A DNA stretch of 64,000 nt. Source: Paenibacillus segetis. GTDB taxonomy: Bacteria > Bacillota > Bacilli > Paenibacillales > Paenibacillaceae. Below the pieces are notes generated by a model. It saw nothing but the letters and a program-made list of their open reading frames with translations, made no database searches and was not told where the DNA came from. A program made the position numbers and the translations under genes. Each line of letters opens with the position of its first letter. Position 1 is the first letter of the stretch. Below, one piece after another: positions 14,151 through 23,565 of the stretch. The stretch covers positions 2,108,001-2,172,000 of the forward strand of contig NZ_BMFT01000001.1 of NCBI RefSeq assembly GCF_014639155.1, in the 5' to 3' direction.

Positions 14151-15527
14151 TTACTGGATCGCTCCAAAAAGATCATTTAGAGCTTCGCTGAAAGTAGGAT
14201 GTGTGAAGATTTGATTTTTCAAAAATGTATAAGGTAGCCCAGCGTCCATAGCTATTTTTACGATATTGATCATCTCATACGATTCGGGACAAAATAGTGT
14301 TACACCTAATATTTGATCCGTTTTTCCGTCAATAACGGCTTTAAGCATTCCTTTGGGTTCTTGGATAACCTGTGCCTTTGGGATCGCGGCGACTGAGAGT
14401 TTAGCAACTTTCACATCAAATCCTTGTTCTTTTGCTTCTTTTTCACTTAAGCCAACTCGTGAGAATGCTGGATCGATAAATACGCTGTATGGAATATTGC
14501 GTTTGTCGGTGCTACGTTCACCATTACCCAGTAGTTGTTCCCTCACAATACGGTAATCGTCTAATGATACATAAGTGAATTGTAATCCACCAACTACATC
14601 CCCCATTGCCCATATGTTTGGAATATTGGTACGCAATAATTCATCCACTTTAACTGCGCCCTTTGGTGTGGTTACGATTCTTGCAGCAGCTAAGTTTAAT
14701 TCCTCAGTATTCGGTTTTCTTCCCGTAGCTAACAGAATTGCATCCGCTGGATATTGCATATTCTCTCCACTTTGGGCATCTTTGTAGTGAAGGATAGCTT
14801 CTGTTCCATTATCGCTTAATGAGGTAGTTATAACTCCTAACTTGAACACAATTCCTTGTTCCATCATGACCTGTTTAACTTCGGCTGCAAGTTCATCATC
14901 CTCACGGGGAAGGAAATTCGCGGTATCTTGAAAGACGGTTACTTTGGAGCCAAAATTCGCGTAAATCGAGGCAAACTCCAGTCCAATATATCCTCCACCA
15001 ATAATGGATAGCCTTGCTGGGAGCTTGGTTACATCTAACAAGGAATCGCTTAAGTACACCCGTTTGTTATCATGAATACCTTCAATATCAGGGATAATCG
15101 CCTTTGACCCAGTATTAATAAATATTTGTGTACCAAATAAATGAATCGTTTCTTGTTCCATTTCTACCTTAACTTCGTAACTAGATACAAACGAAGCCTT
15201 ACCCGTATATATCACAACGTTGGGGTGGTCGTTTAATTTGTCGAAATTTTTAGTCCTAAGGTTAGCAGTTAATTTGTTTTTATCGGCAATTGCCTCTTTA
15301 TAGAATTGTGACTTTTGTTCAAAGGTTTTAAACTGCTTATATTGGGATATCTTTGAGCTGTTCACAAGAGACTTAGTTGGTAAGCACCCTACATTGATAC
15401 AGGTTCCACCATACATATATTTGGATTGCTCAATTAATGCAACCTTATTACCGTGGTTGGCTAAATCAGCCGCTAGTGTTTTACCTGCCTTTCCAAAACC
15501 AATAATAATAGCATCATAATTTTTCAT
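14151..15527 (-). CDS. rclA: RclA-like FAD/NAD(P) disulfide oxidoreductase
   Basis: The 458-residue class I flavin disulfide reductase has the N-terminal FAD loop IIGFGKAGKTLA and redox cysteines C43 and C48 in GGTCINVGCLPTK. It carries the NAD loop IIGGGYIGLEFAS, the second FAD motif WAMGDV and the dimerisation-domain histidine region IFTHPT. The opening closely follows E. coli RclA (YkgC), a copper(II) reductase protecting from hypochlorous acid. Generic mercuric-reductase-like annotations would also be assigned. GGGG precedes the ATG. It is downstream of the DinB-like gene and upstream of the decarboxylase gene but appears separately transcribed. Confidence 0.85.
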   Translation of the reverse strand: MKNYDAIIIGFGKAGKTLAADLANHGNKVALIEQSKYMYGGTCINVGCLPTKSLVNSSKISQYKQFKTFEQKSQFYKEAIADKNKLTANLRTKNFDKLNDHPNVVIYTGKASFVSSYEVKVEMEQETIHLFGTQIFINTGSKAIIPDIEGIHDNKRVYLSDSLLDVTKLPARLSIIGGGYIGLEFASIYANFGSKVTVFQDTANFLPREDDELAAEVKQVMMEQGIVFKLGVITTSLSDNGTEAILHYKDAQSGENMQYPADAILLATGRKPNTEELNLAAARIVTTPKGAVKVDELLRTNIPNIWAMGDVVGGLQFTYVSLDDYRIVREQLLGNGERSTDKRNIPYSVFIDPAFSRVGLSEKEAKEQGFDVKVAKLSVAAIPKAQVIQEPKGMLKAVIDGKTDQILGVTLFCPESYEMINIVKIAMDAGLPYTFLKNQIFTHPTFSEALNDLFGAIQ

Positions 15528-15628
15528 TGGTGCACCCTACCCCTCAGTTGAATTCTCATGTTTGTTTTACTTTTACTACATTATTCTTTACTTATGTATT
15601 ACCCATCTCAGGAATATTAATAACAAAA

Positions 15629-15663
15629 AGGTGGGTATCATCTGATTCAGATGATATCCACCT
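15629..15663 (-). terminator. Terminator after DinB-like gene
   Basis: AAGGTGGGTATCATCTGA pairs with TCAGATGATATCCACCTT, with one mismatch and almost no loop. The minus-strand tail is TTTTTGTTATT. It follows the stop codon at 15670 by 6 bases. Confidence 0.8.
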
Positions 15664-15669
15664 TCCATA

Positions 15670-16146
15670 TTAATGTGATAACACTTTTTTGTAATATTTT
15701 ATGGTATTCAAGTGCTGAGCCTCATGATATATACCAAAGATGAGGAACTGTTCCGGCGTTTCTAAGGTCATTCCGGATGATGTTGTATAAGGTGGATCAA
15801 TCTTTTCCTGTAGACGTTGAGCGAGGGCTACTCGAATCCGTTCAGGTTGTTCCTGCAGCAAGATCTTTAACTCCTGAAAACTTGGAACAGGTACGGTATC
15901 TGGAGTCGTTAATGGTGAACTGCCTATTGCGAATTGTTCCTTAAATCCGTCTGGCAATTGCTCCGGAAGGTTCAAGAAATGAAAAGCGAATCGTTCCAGG
16001 ATAATATAGATGTGCCCCAGATTCCAATGAATATTATTTCGGAATCCTTCGGGGATCTGGTCTGCCATTTCTTCAGAAACATCGTCCAACAATTTCAATA
16101 TTTGTGCTCGAACAAAGGCGATCTGCTTGAATAAGAATGCTTCCAT
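15670..16146 (-). CDS. DinB-superfamily four-helix protein
   Basis: From the ATG at 16146 the protein has 158 residues and fits the DinB/YfiT-like metal-binding four-helix bundle. The first ligand region reads NIHWNLGHIY (about 37-46) and the C-terminal pair is in GIYHEAQHLNT, giving the usual three-His pattern. The open frame extends 28 codons further upstream into a hydrophobic, unlikely N-terminus. GGAGTGAGG lies just before the ATG at 16146, deciding the start. Enzymes of this fold include thiol-dependent transferases (bacillithiol or similar); the actual role here is unknown. Confidence 0.78.
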   Translation of the reverse strand: MEAFLFKQIAFVRAQILKLLDDVSEEMADQIPEGFRNNIHWNLGHIYIILERFAFHFLNLPEQLPDGFKEQFAIGSSPLTTPDTVPVPSFQELKILLQEQPERIRVALAQRLQEKIDPPYTTSSGMTLETPEQFLIFGIYHEAQHLNTIKYYKKVLSH

Positions 16147-16212
16147 TATCCTCACTCCTATCGAATGATTAACATGTATTAATTTAAGGTATATTATAAA
16201 GCTACAAAAAAA

Positions 16213-16257
16213 TAACCCACCAATGAGCACTTTGTTTAAAAGTGTTCATTGGTGAGT
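16213..16257 (-). terminator. Terminator after ndh
   Basis: ACCCACCAATGAGCACTTT pairs with AAAGTGTTCATTGGTGAGT with few mismatches; the minus-strand tail is TTATTTTTTTG. It lies 23 bases past the ndh stop codon. Confidence 0.8.
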
Positions 16258-16279
16258 CATCGATAATGGTCTAAATAGT

Positions 16280-17458
16280 TTAATAAGCTAAGCTAAACAA
16301 AGCATGAATGTGGGACAAATAACGGATGTTACTTGCTTCCTTCATTAAGGATGCTGGTAAACCTTTTAATGGTGTAGAGTTAGCACCAACGATGGCAACC
16401 CCGTCTTTCCGTCCTAAGCTAGCAAGTGTACCCGAATTGATCGGACTAAAAGTTTCCATCGATTTATCATTCAAGTAAGCATATAGATTGTAACCGATTA
16501 GCTCACCCATTTGCCAAGCAATTTGAGCTGTTGGCGCATATGGACGACCGTCTGGCCCGAAGCAAACAGCGCTATCACCAGCAACGAATACATCTTTATG
16601 TGAAGTTGATTGCAAGAATTCATTTACAGTGGCACGTCCACGGTTAACTTCAAGACCTGATTCTCCTACGAGTGGGTTTCCTTGAACACCACCAGTCCAA
16701 ACAAACGTGTTGGTCACAATCTTTTGTCCGTCTTTCAAATCAACAACATTGCCTTCCACATTGGTAACAGGAAGCCCCGTTAAGAATTTAACTCCACGTT
16801 TCTCAAGACTTGCTGTAGCCCGTTCAATCAATGGATCTGGCAAGACTGGAAGAATCTTTGGACCTGCTTCAACGAGCAGGAGTTTAATTTCCTTAGGATC
16901 AACACCATACTTTTTAACGAGTTGTGGTAGTACATCAGCAATTTCACCTACGAGCTCAACACCCGTTAGTCCACCACCACCAATGAGAATGGTTGCATCA
17001 GCCTCATTCTTCGTCTTGGCATATTCACGAATACGCTCTTCAATATGACCTTGAATTCGATTAGCATCTGCTGCTGATTTTAATACCATGCTATATTGTT
17101 CAAGCCCTGGAATTCCAAAGTAAGCAGTGGTACTTCCTAGACCTACAACAAGAGCATCATAGGTAAGATTGGAACCATCAGAAAGAGTAATCTGCTTATT
17201 ATCAACAGAAAAAGTCTTTACTTTTGAAATCTTCAAATCGATATCTTTACCAGTAAAAAGTTTAGTAAGCGGCATAGAAATAGCACGTTCTGCAACACTA
17301 CCTGCTGCAAGACGATGTAATTCTGTAATAATTTGATGTGTAGGGTATTGATTTATGACAGTAATTTTGGCTTGATCCTTATTCAAATACTTACGCACGG
17401 TTAAAGCACTTAGCAAACCACCATAACCTGCTCCTAAAATAACAATATGTTTAGACAC
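16280..17458 (-). CDS. ndh: Type II NADH dehydrogenase (NDH-2)
   Basis: Non-proton-pumping membrane-associated NADH:quinone oxidoreductase. The 392-residue protein has the FAD loop ILGAGYGGLLSA at 7-18, the NADH loop ILIGGGGLTGVELVGE, the second FAD motif VFVAGDSAV and the quinone-site sequence PTAQIAWQMG. Start is GTG (17458) with CGGAGG eight bases upstream. It follows a DUF1641 gene by 39 bases, the same pair as yjlC-ndh (yjlD) of Bacillus subtilis, an operon repressed by the NADH sensor Rex. A Rex-like box lies in the promoter here. Confidence 0.9.
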   Translation of the reverse strand: MSKHIVILGAGYGGLLSALTVRKYLNKDQAKITVINQYPTHQIITELHRLAAGSVAERAISMPLTKLFTGKDIDLKISKVKTFSVDNKQITLSDGSNLTYDALVVGLGSTTAYFGIPGLEQYSMVLKSAADANRIQGHIEERIREYAKTKNEADATILIGGGGLTGVELVGEIADVLPQLVKKYGVDPKEIKLLLVEAGPKILPVLPDPLIERATASLEKRGVKFLTGLPVTNVEGNVVDLKDGQKIVTNTFVWTGGVQGNPLVGESGLEVNRGRATVNEFLQSTSHKDVFVAGDSAVCFGPDGRPYAPTAQIAWQMGELIGYNLYAYLNDKSMETFSPINSGTLASLGRKDGVAIVGANSTPLKGLPASLMKEASNIRYLSHIHALFSLAY

Positions 17459-17497
17459 GATGTTTCCTCCGTCCTTACGAATAAATTGTAGTGATAA

Positions 17498-17944
17498 TTA
17501 TTTAACCTGACTGCTGCGTTCGTTTGCGATTTGAAGATAAGCATTAACGAAACGGAACAGCTTCTGAGCTTGTGGATCCTTCATCATTTTCATCAGACCA
17601 AAAACACCAATCGTCTCTTGACTTGCATCGGCACGGTCTTTCGCCTCAATAACGGTTGCTGCCATATTTTTCACTGAGCCTATAACAGGTTCTGAAAGTT
17701 CTTTAATTGCACCAACGGTATCGCTCTTCAAAACATCATCCGTAGCTACCGATTGTACAAAGTCATAGGATTTGGTAAGTACATTAATAAGTTGCGTTAT
17801 TTGGGGCAACTGGTTCACTAGAACAGTTAACGATTCCTGAACTTCTGGCTTTAAGAGCTGGTCTAGAACATTCAAATGTTCGTTAGTAACAGATACTTTT
17901 GGTGAATCTTGTTCAGAATCTGTTTGAATAATTACGTCTGACAT
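17498..17944 (-). CDS. yjlC: DUF1641 protein, YjlC-like
   Basis: The 148-residue soluble, mostly helical protein carries the DUF1641 core: a LVNQLPQITQLINVL helix and the C-terminal GVFGLMKMMKDPQAQKLFRFV. In B. subtilis the same gene precedes ndh; the molecular role is not established, though association with the respiratory enzyme is plausible. GAAGGAGAG precedes the ATG. No membrane segment is seen. It is first gene of the two-gene operon, so it is regulated together with NDH-2. Confidence 0.85.
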   Translation of the reverse strand: MSDVIIQTDSEQDSPKVSVTNEHLNVLDQLLKPEVQESLTVLVNQLPQITQLINVLTKSYDFVQSVATDDVLKSDTVGAIKELSEPVIGSVKNMAATVIEAKDRADASQETIGVFGLMKMMKDPQAQKLFRFVNAYLQIANERSSQVK

Positions 17945-17982
17945 ATCTAACTCTCCTTCGTAGTAACTTTGCTGATTTTTAA

Positions 17983-18013
17983 TTGTGAAAAAAACCTCAA
18001 TAGGACCATTATA
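17983..18013 (-). promoter_or_regulatory. yjlC-ndh promoter with Rex-like box
   Basis: A perfect -10 TATAAT lies at 18013-18008. Seven bases downstream is TTGAGGTTTTTTTCACAA (18000-17983), whose right half matches the Rex operator TTGTGA-n6-TCACAA exactly and whose left half differs by two bases. A repressor there would block early elongation. Rex control of this operon is established in B. subtilis. Confidence 0.5.
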
Positions 18014-18206
18014 CCACTATTGCAGCAACAAACGTCACATATTTTTTAAAAAAATACACCGATTATGTGATATTTATTACTTTAAAATTACAATGATCTT
18101 CGATCAGGCTTAGAGTAATGCGGTTTATCATTAAATGGACTACCAACATTTGGTAGGGTGTCCAAAGGGTATGAGTTTTATTTATAATGAAAGGTAACAA
18201 AAAATG

Positions 18207-18234
18207 GCCCTTCCGAGTTGATTAGTGGAAGGGC
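18207..18234 (-). terminator. Terminator after DUF2935 gene
   Basis: GCCCTTCC pairs with GGAAGGGC around a 12-base loop; the minus-strand tail is CATTTTTTG. The rest of 17945-18268 holds the yjlC promoter and a short inverted repeat (CTACCAA-CAT-TTGGTAG), with no gene visible. Confidence 0.75.
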
Positions 18235-18268
18235 TGTATATTGCTATAGTAGTAAGATTAATGCTACT

Positions 18269-19087
18269 TCAGAACAAAATCTCTCGCTTATTTACTTTAT
18301 GACCTGACAGGGACTGGTCGAACATATCAAGAATAATAAGAAATCTTTCTGCTTCACGAAACACATGATCCGCTAGAAGTGGATGAATTATGCTTTTGAT
18401 TCTACATTGTTCAATCAAATCACTTGCTGTTTTCTTAAAGTCACGTAATGACTTAACCGATACTTTATTCTCATCAACAAATTGACTTAATAAGGGTACT
18501 GTTTGTGATTGCGGGCGCATGGAGCTTAGATCTATCGCTTGAAACACTAATTGATCAAATTCATGACTGAATTCCCGAGCTTGATCAACTAATTTGCGTT
18601 CTGAAGGATCAAGCAAATGACCAATAAATTTCGCGTGATCCGCCATGATTTTCAAGAAAAAGAGATTCTCGTCAATTATCGCATCATGTAATGGCTCTAA
18701 TCTTCCGCGATTCAATTCATCTAATCGGTTTCGAAAATAGTTAGCCTCGCGGCTTACATGATCAACTAATAGGGGGAAATTAGTTCCCCCTGGAAGTTTA
18801 CACTGCAGTATTAGACCAAGTATTCTCCTCTTAAACGCCCAGATGTGTGTAGCCGCATTTTGCACTTCTGTATTAAACGCCCTGATGGTCTGTGGGTCTG
18901 TATCCACTGAGAATACATGCGATCTTCTTTCGATATCCTCGAAAATCGCTTGAAAGTGATTTGCCTCCGCAATAAGTTGTGTATCTTCTGCTCGGAAGCC
19001 TAAACGTAGGAATAACGAATGTTCTTTCATGATCCGTGACCAAAACCGTATTTCGTCTAACGAACGAGTAACAAAAGCATCTGACAT
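18269..19087 (-). CDS. DUF2935 protein, duplicated helical bundle
   Basis: The 272-residue soluble protein is built of two related halves. Each opens with an acidic-aromatic helix ending in a His pair (EIRFWSRIMKEHSLFL at about 12-27; ENLFFLKIMADHAKFI in the second half) and closes with a REAxxF helix. This is the DUF2935 pattern, a ferritin-like fold expected to bind a metal pair; no function is established to my knowledge. AGGAGGGG precedes the ATG and a terminator follows, so it is monocistronic. Confidence 0.85.
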   Translation of the reverse strand: MSDAFVTRSLDEIRFWSRIMKEHSLFLRLGFRAEDTQLIAEANHFQAIFEDIERRSHVFSVDTDPQTIRAFNTEVQNAATHIWAFKRRILGLILQCKLPGGTNFPLLVDHVSREANYFRNRLDELNRGRLEPLHDAIIDENLFFLKIMADHAKFIGHLLDPSERKLVDQAREFSHEFDQLVFQAIDLSSMRPQSQTVPLLSQFVDENKVSVKSLRDFKKTASDLIEQCRIKSIIHPLLADHVFREAERFLIILDMFDQSLSGHKVNKREILF

Positions 19088-19166
19088 AAACAGCCCCTCC
19101 TATACGGTTCGAAGAAAGTTCAACCTCTTAGAAGATATGGCCTAGTCATTGTCCGATATGTCTCGT

Positions 19167-21770
19167 TTATATATTCTCCTGCTTTAAGGCATCGATGATA
19201 TTCTCTTTTTTAACTTTTGAAATGGAGTATAGCATTGCAGAAGTAACCATGAGAAATACGGCAACAATTACATATGCAATACTATCCCATGGAAGTGAGA
19301 ATCCGTAATCGAAACTGTTCGTGAGTGATCTATAAATCAGATACATGACAACAATACTGATTGGAAGACCATACAGCAATGACTTGATACCATAGAAGAT
19401 ACTCTCATAGTTAATCATCTTATTAAAGCCTTTGGGTGTCATCCCAATGGATTTTAACATTGCAAATTCACGTTTACGCAAGGTTATGCTCGTTGAGATC
19501 GTATTAAAGATATTTGCAATCGAAATCGCCGTAATTAATGCGATAAAACCATAAGTGAATACCGACATTAACATGATCATTTGTTCTTCTTGTTGTCTAT
19601 TTTGATACACATTAATAACAGCAAAATTAGAAACCTTCATTTCTTCAATAGCCTGTTGTGTAGCCAATGGATTCTTACTTTTCAGGTACAAGGAATGATT
19701 AACATTCAAATCTTTCTTATCAGCGATCAATTGATCCATTACTGACTCGGAAACGATGATATTTAATCCCCCTACAATTGCTGGACGAATGCCCATTGGA
19801 AGCTGATCAGTCAATGCAGCAACTTCTACCTTATTTAAGTGTTTAGATTCCTCGGATTCTATATCATAATAAGTTAACTCAAGACTCTGACCAATTTCCG
19901 TCGTAATCGCCTTGGTTTCAACATACTTCTTGGCTATATCATCTTTGTAAGTGGTCTTATCAATTAAAATAGCGGATAGATGTTCTGGGTCTTGAAGTTT
20001 ATCATAATTGACACCAATTGCTTGTGCATAAGCTTGAAGATTTTCGTCAGAAAGTGTATTTACACTGACAAAGTAAGGGTATTTACCTTCTACTAGCAGG
20101 CTTTTATCTTTCTTCACGGATTCACGTAATGGAGGTGCAATCGAACCCTCATCGATTAACGTATCTACACCTAGTTGTTTAATGGGGGTGGATTCCGTAA
20201 CATCTTTTAATGAACTAATCGTCTTAAACTGATCATTTATTGACTGTTCCCCCCAATATATAACCTGGATATCATAATTCACACCATCCTGAGATAGTTC
20301 CAGTGATTTATGCAAATTAGACGTAAAAAAGGATACTGTAAGGAACAGAACAATGCTTATAATGAGTGAAAATACCGTTGCCTGGTACCTACGTTTATTT
20401 CTTTTTAAGTTTTTGAGCCCTATTTCGGCTTCGATTCCGAAGACTTTACGAATCAACTTGGATGTCTTCACAGATTTATCTGTCAGCTTAACATCCGTTG
20501 TCTGCCGAATTGCATCAATTGCAGAGATCTTGGAAGCTTTCCTAGCTGGTAGATACGTTGAAATGAATATCGTCAGCAGCGATATACCGCAAGCAGTCAA
20601 TATGGATGAGGGTGTGACGATCACCGTCAAACTCTCTGTCATTCCCAATGCACCTTGGATGATTGAATTAATTAACCAAAAGGTTATTCCAATCCCAACT
20701 AGACCACTAATTACCCCAATTGGAATACTAATTAACCCAATGATAGCCCCCTCAAAGAACACTGAATTCCTCTTTTGCCTTTTGGTAGCACCTACACTTG
20801 AGAGCATACCTAAATGTCTAGCACGTTCTGATACGGAAATAGCGAACGCATTGTATATTAACGATACAGATCCTATTATAATAACCGTCATGATGATCAC
20901 GGACAATGATAATATCATACCTCTTATTCCATCATCATTGGTTACACCATAATAGCGTAATAGCTCATTGTTAAATTTAACTGAGCTCTTGTCTATATGA
21001 ATTGCCTTTGCGACATCTTCTGCATGAGTGAATAAAGAACCTTTAACTTTGTTTAATACAACCAAAGCATTAACTGTATCATCCGAACCTAGTATATTTT
21101 CATCCACATAACTAAGGACAGTATAACCAGGTGACCATGTCGGTTCCCATGTAGGACGTTCTATAAATCCAACAACAGTGTAAGTAGCCGATTTCTTCTT
21201 CCTCAAGTTTTCAGTTATTTTACCATCATCAGTTTGCAACTGATTGATTTGCGTTAACTCTACCTCATTACCCTCACCATCGTTCCCTAAGCGTTCACCA
21301 ATATCAAGGGTTAAAGTATCACCAATCTTGTAATTTACTTTGGCATTGTTTGCAACTTCCTCAGAAATCACAACCTCATCAGCGGCTTGAGGAAGTCTTC
21401 CCTTATTCAGTTTAACCGGAAACTGTTTAAAGCCATGGGCATTATATTCTTTGATATACAAATAAGGTTTGTTTTCATTTTGGCCTTCTTTTAGAGGTGA
21501 GTATCCCAGGTCACGTGATATGATTAAAGCTTTTGTATCGTCATCATTCTTAATTGTCCCAAGTTGATTCTTATTAACATTCTTGTAAAGGACATGCCAT
21601 TCACCTTCCGTTGCAATGGTTTGCCTTTGCATGAGCCCCATAAAGGAAATACCAAGCGTGGCAACAGCCGTAACCATAGCAACGGAAATTATAACCCCTA
21701 TGATTGTGACTAGCGTTCGTCGTTTATTTTGTTTCAAATGCCTAATCGTTAATTTATTGACGATATTCAT
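19167..21770 (-). CDS. ABC transporter permease, large FtsX-type
   Basis: The 867-residue membrane protein starts with the MacB/FtsX-like opening IRHLKQNKRRTLVTIIGVIISVAM. It holds a large extracytoplasmic domain (about 45-280), a first FtsX block with three membrane segments (about 285-410), a second large external loop, and a second FtsX block at the end. The duplicated plan fits peptide- or lipid-handling ABC systems rather than the ten-helix BceB type. Its start overlaps the ATPase stop by four bases (ATGA), so the two are translationally coupled. An adjacent kinase with almost no sensor domain suggests the transporter itself senses an envelope-active compound. Confidence 0.88.
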   Translation of the reverse strand: MNIVNKLTIRHLKQNKRRTLVTIIGVIISVAMVTAVATLGISFMGLMQRQTIATEGEWHVLYKNVNKNQLGTIKNDDDTKALIISRDLGYSPLKEGQNENKPYLYIKEYNAHGFKQFPVKLNKGRLPQAADEVVISEEVANNAKVNYKIGDTLTLDIGERLGNDGEGNEVELTQINQLQTDDGKITENLRKKKSATYTVVGFIERPTWEPTWSPGYTVLSYVDENILGSDDTVNALVVLNKVKGSLFTHAEDVAKAIHIDKSSVKFNNELLRYYGVTNDDGIRGMILSLSVIIMTVIIIGSVSLIYNAFAISVSERARHLGMLSSVGATKRQKRNSVFFEGAIIGLISIPIGVISGLVGIGITFWLINSIIQGALGMTESLTVIVTPSSILTACGISLLTIFISTYLPARKASKISAIDAIRQTTDVKLTDKSVKTSKLIRKVFGIEAEIGLKNLKRNKRRYQATVFSLIISIVLFLTVSFFTSNLHKSLELSQDGVNYDIQVIYWGEQSINDQFKTISSLKDVTESTPIKQLGVDTLIDEGSIAPPLRESVKKDKSLLVEGKYPYFVSVNTLSDENLQAYAQAIGVNYDKLQDPEHLSAILIDKTTYKDDIAKKYVETKAITTEIGQSLELTYYDIESEESKHLNKVEVAALTDQLPMGIRPAIVGGLNIIVSESVMDQLIADKKDLNVNHSLYLKSKNPLATQQAIEEMKVSNFAVINVYQNRQQEEQMIMLMSVFTYGFIALITAISIANIFNTISTSITLRKREFAMLKSIGMTPKGFNKMINYESIFYGIKSLLYGLPISIVVMYLIYRSLTNSFDYGFSLPWDSIAYVIVAVFLMVTSAMLYSISKVKKENIIDALKQENI

Positions 21771-22450
21771 GGACGAATCACCTCGTCTTTGGCGATCCTT
21801 CCATCTTCAATGGCAATGACTCGATCCGCTTGCAATGCAATCCGTTCATCATGCGTAATCACGATTAGCGTCTGATTAAAGGTTTTATTAAACATCTTTA
21901 GCAAGTCGATGATTTCGTTACTATTTTTACTATCCAAATTACCCGTTGGCTCATCAGCCAGCATAATTGAGGGATTACTAATTAGAGCTCTACCGATCGA
22001 TACTCGCTGCTGCTGTCCGCCGGACAATTGATTGGGCAGATGATTTAAGCGATCTTTTAGATTCAGAGTCTTTACGATATCAGCAAATTGCTTCTTGTCC
22101 ACTCTATGTTGATCAAGCAACAATGGCAGAGTAATATTCTCTTCAACAGTTAAGACCGGAATCAAGTTAAAGAACTGATAAATCAGCCCGATCTGTCTGC
22201 GTCTAAAGATTGCTAGTTGGGATTCATTTAGGCTATAAATGTCCGTGTTATCTACATAAACTTTTCCACTCGTTGGTCGATCCACACCACCTAGCATATG
22301 TAGAATCGTTGATTTTCCTGAGCCAGACGGACCGATAATTGCGACGAACTCCCCTTTTTTTACCGAAAAAGAAACATCATCAAGTGCTTTTACCGCTGTC
22401 TCGCCTTTACCATATGTTTTAGACAGATGTTCTATCTTTAAAATATCCAT
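21767..22450 (-). CDS. ABC transporter ATP-binding protein, MacB/BceA type
   Basis: The 227-residue ATPase has Walker A GPSGSGKST (about 40-48), Q-loop YQFFNL, signature LSGGQQQR, Walker B IMLADEPTGNLDS and the switch histidine in VITHDE. The GNLD D-loop is typical of the MacB/LolD/BceA class, which pairs with FtsX-type permeases. It would energise the permease encoded next. AGGTC precedes the ATG. A repeat-rich region of about 100 bases lies between the kinase gene and this one and probably holds an inducible promoter. Confidence 0.92.
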   Translation of the reverse strand: MDILKIEHLSKTYGKGETAVKALDDVSFSVKKGEFVAIIGPSGSGKSTILHMLGGVDRPTSGKVYVDNTDIYSLNESQLAIFRRRQIGLIYQFFNLIPVLTVEENITLPLLLDQHRVDKKQFADIVKTLNLKDRLNHLPNQLSGGQQQRVSIGRALISNPSIMLADEPTGNLDSKNSNEIIDLLKMFNKTFNQTLIVITHDERIALQADRVIAIEDGRIAKDEVIRP

Positions 22451-22496
22451 TTATAAAAGACCTCCATTTGCGTGATGAGATCAGTATATCTGTCTA

Positions 22497-22540
22497 TCAT
22501 GACTTTCAAGTGACTGTTAAGTGACAGTATAGTCACTTAA
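22497..22540 (-). promoter_or_regulatory. Repeat-rich operator before ABC transporter
   Basis: On the minus strand TTAAGTGAC-n6-GTCACTTAA forms a perfect nine-base inverted repeat (22540-22517). It is followed by GTCACTTGA and GTCATGATA at 11-base steps. Direct and inverted copies of GTCACTT in helical phase are what an OmpR-type regulator would bind. TATACT, a possible -10, follows about 10 bases on. Confidence 0.6.
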
Positions 22541-22551
22541 GCAACCTATCG

Positions 22552-23565
22552 TTAAATAACTTGTTTATAAAACTTAATAACAAATTCGGTTCCCTTCCCT
22601 ATTTCACTTCTCACATCAATAGCACCATGTTGACTTGTGATAATACTGTGTGCCAGAGCAAGTCCTATACCGACGCTCTCCTCACTCGCATTCTTTCCTT
22701 TATAGAATCGTTTGAAAATATAAGGCAAGTCTCCTTTGGGAATTCCTTTGCCAATATCAGCAATTATAATCTGTGTAAACAGGGCGTTCTCATGATAGGA
22801 AATTGAAATTTTCCCACCTACTCCCGTGTGTTCAACGCAGTTTTTTAGAATATTAATGATAGCCTCTGTTGTCCAATTAAGATCACCCATAAAAGATACG
22901 TTTTGCTCGCCTTCTATAGAGAGCGATTGCTCTTTAATGTCCATCGGAATGAGGACAGGAACTAGTGATTTCTGTATAAGCATGTCTACTGCTACCTGAC
23001 TATGTTTAAATTGTGCTGTTCCTGCGTCAATTTTTGAGAACTTTAATAAAGAGGATACAAGCCAACCGATCCGCTCTAACTGGGTACGAATATTGTGTGT
23101 AAATTCGGTTCTTTTCTCAGCCGGTAGGTCTGTATCACTTAGTAGATCTGCCAACATGGTCATGGAGGTTAGCGGGGTTTTGAGCTGATGGGATATATCA
23201 GAAATCGCATTTGTAAGCTTGTCTTTATCATGTTGTAACAATGAACTCTGCTCAGATAACATGAGGGTTACTTTGTATATTTCATTCTTCAGAATACTAA
23301 GTTCGCCTTCCTGATTATCACGAACATCTAGCGAATAATCTCCTCCGATAATTTGGCGCAAATAACCGGATAGTTTCTCAATCTCACGGTATCTCCATCT
23401 CGTAAAAACAACACAGCAGCCGATAAGCAATACTGAGGAAATGATGATGAGTAGGACAGCAACTGTCGATATCATAGCTGCAATCGCAACCGCTATAAGA
23501 CTGATCACGGACATGATTAGTAGAACCATCCGGTACTCTCGATTACGCAGCATATTAATCACCAA
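22552..23565 (-). CDS. Sensor histidine kinase, short-loop type
   Basis: The 337-residue kinase has two closely spaced membrane helices (about 13-33 and 36-55) with scarcely any external loop, a short HAMP-like link, and then the H-box ISHQLKTPLTSM with the phosphorylated His. The N-box is INILKNCVEHT and the G-box DIGKGIPKGD, followed by GIGLALAHSII. Kinases lacking an external sensor near ABC permeases are usually driven by the transporter (BceS-like logic), which fits here. Start may be TTG 23565, GTG 23562 or ATG 23553; it overlaps the response regulator gene. Confidence 0.9.
   Translation of the reverse strand: MVINMLRNREYRMVLLIMSVISLIAVAIAAMISTVAVLLIIISSVLLIGCCVVFTRWRYREIEKLSGYLRQIIGGDYSLDVRDNQEGELSILKNEIYKVTLMLSEQSSLLQHDKDKLTNAISDISHQLKTPLTSMTMLADLLSDTDLPAEKRTEFTHNIRTQLERIGWLVSSLLKFSKIDAGTAQFKHSQVAVDMLIQKSLVPVLIPMDIKEQSLSIEGEQNVSFMGDLNWTTEAIINILKNCVEHTGVGGKISISYHENALFTQIIIADIGKGIPKGDLPYIFKRFYKGKNASEESVGIGLALAHSIITSQHGAIDVRSEIGKGTEFVIKFYKQVI

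Noticed and set aside
18137..18162. Inverted repeat CTACCAA-CAT-TTGGTAG as an additional terminator
   Set aside because: No T-tract on either side and a proper terminator lies at 18207-18234.
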